From positions 1-5,972 of the forward strand of contig JAJYSQ010000128.1 of the NCBI GenBank assembly GCA_021793495.1: 5,972 bases of DNA, written 5' to 3'. Both the position numbers and the translations under genes were made by a program. The notes under the pieces are model-generated. The model saw nothing but the letters and a program-made list of their open reading frames with translations. It did not search any database and was not told the origin of the DNA. This document shows, one piece after another, positions 5,661 through 5,972 of this stretch (within the stretch, counting starts at the first letter, position 1; each line of letters starts with the position of its first letter). The stretch is from Actinomycetes bacterium (lineage in GTDB: Bacteria > Actinomycetota > Actinomycetes > JAJYSQ01).

Positions 5661-5682
5661 GACCGACACCGGACCGGCACCG

Positions 5683-5972
5683 TCAGGGCTCGTACTCGCG
5701 CACGACCGTGGCCCCGAGCTCCCGGGCCAGCAGCTCCTGCCCGGAAACCTCGCCACCCGGGTCGGGCTCGGCCGCCCGATCCTCCAGATCGGGGATGTCT
5801 GCCGCAGGGGCCACGGGAGCCGACCCGAAGGCTCCCGTGCTGGCGGGTGCCGAGGCCCCGGCCACGCCAGAGCCCAACCCGGCCGAAGCGTCCACGATCA
5901 CCTCGACCTGCCGATCCAGCCCGGTGACCTCGTCCAACGCCTCCCGGTCTGCCTTCGGGCCAGGGCCTCTGC
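5683..5972 (-). CDS. dnaX: Probable DNA polymerase III subunit gamma/tau, C-terminal end, runs off window
   Basis: An open frame from the right window edge to a TGA at 5683-5685, giving 95 C-terminal residues. It begins with a charged segment (PKADREALDEVTGLDRQVEV then IVDASAG) like the late tau domain, which reads as a strand-helix with a VEVIVD strand. An Ala/Pro/Gly/Ser-rich linker follows (about 40 residues), and the tail is SGQELLARELGATVVREYEP. A low-complexity linker followed by a final helix like ELLARELGA and a short acidic end is what I expect of actinobacterial DnaX. The nearby ybaB-recR pair, normally just downstream of dnaX on the same strand, supports this. The ATPase domain that would prove it lies outside the window. 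A different Ala/Pro-rich protein cannot be excluded. The gene converges on argF with a 35-base gap. Confidence 0.6.
   Translation of the reverse strand, partial: RGPGPKADREALDEVTGLDRQVEVIVDASAGLGSGVAGASAPASTGAFGSAPVAPAADIPDLEDRAAEPDPGGEVSGQELLARELGATVVREYEP

Noticed and set aside
1..5972. CRISPR arrays, transposons, phage genes, defence systems, tRNA or SRP RNA
   Set aside because: No regularly spaced repeats, transposase or integrase motifs, terminal inverted repeats, or conserved RNA signatures are visible on either strand.

Overview
This window looks like an ordinary chromosomal stretch of a high-GC actinobacterium. The evidence is very GC-rich third codon positions, the actinobacterial form of serine hydroxymethyltransferase, -10 elements of the TAnnnT type, a probably leaderless regulator gene, and a DUF5063-type gene joined to recR. 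I see no tRNA, rRNA, CRISPR array, transposase or phage gene. A placement in or near Micrococcales is only an impression.

Left part (1-1569, minus strand): glyA followed after 58 bases by the start of sdaA, which runs off the window. Together they can convert glycine to serine and then to pyruvate and ammonia. Middle (1570-2683): a divergent FCD-type GntR regulator (plus strand) shares a 161-base control region with glyA. That region holds an AT-rich operator candidate and, on the glyA side, a strong hairpin next to the ribosome binding site. A 66-residue two-helix membrane protein follows on the plus strand.

Right-centre (2610-4314, minus strand): ybaB, recR and a DUF5063-type gene form a tight operon (12-base gap, then an 8-base overlap). 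The last gene appears to read through into the convergent small membrane gene. Right end: a 325-base spacer with two coding-like but unassigned frames, then a solitary plus-strand ornithine carbamoyltransferase gene. At the edge, on the minus strand, is a C-terminal tail that I read as dnaX.

The notable architecture is that the widely conserved dnaX-ybaB-recR order is split here by an oppositely oriented ornithine carbamoyltransferase gene whose motifs resemble the ArcB/E. coli ArgI type. The smaller points of interest are the glyA leader hairpin whose loop can pair with the Shine-Dalgarno, the regulator/operator arrangement, the overlapping 3' ends near 2610-2683, and the periodic coding-like signal in the spacer at 4365-4590. 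I found no convincing novel multi-gene system.
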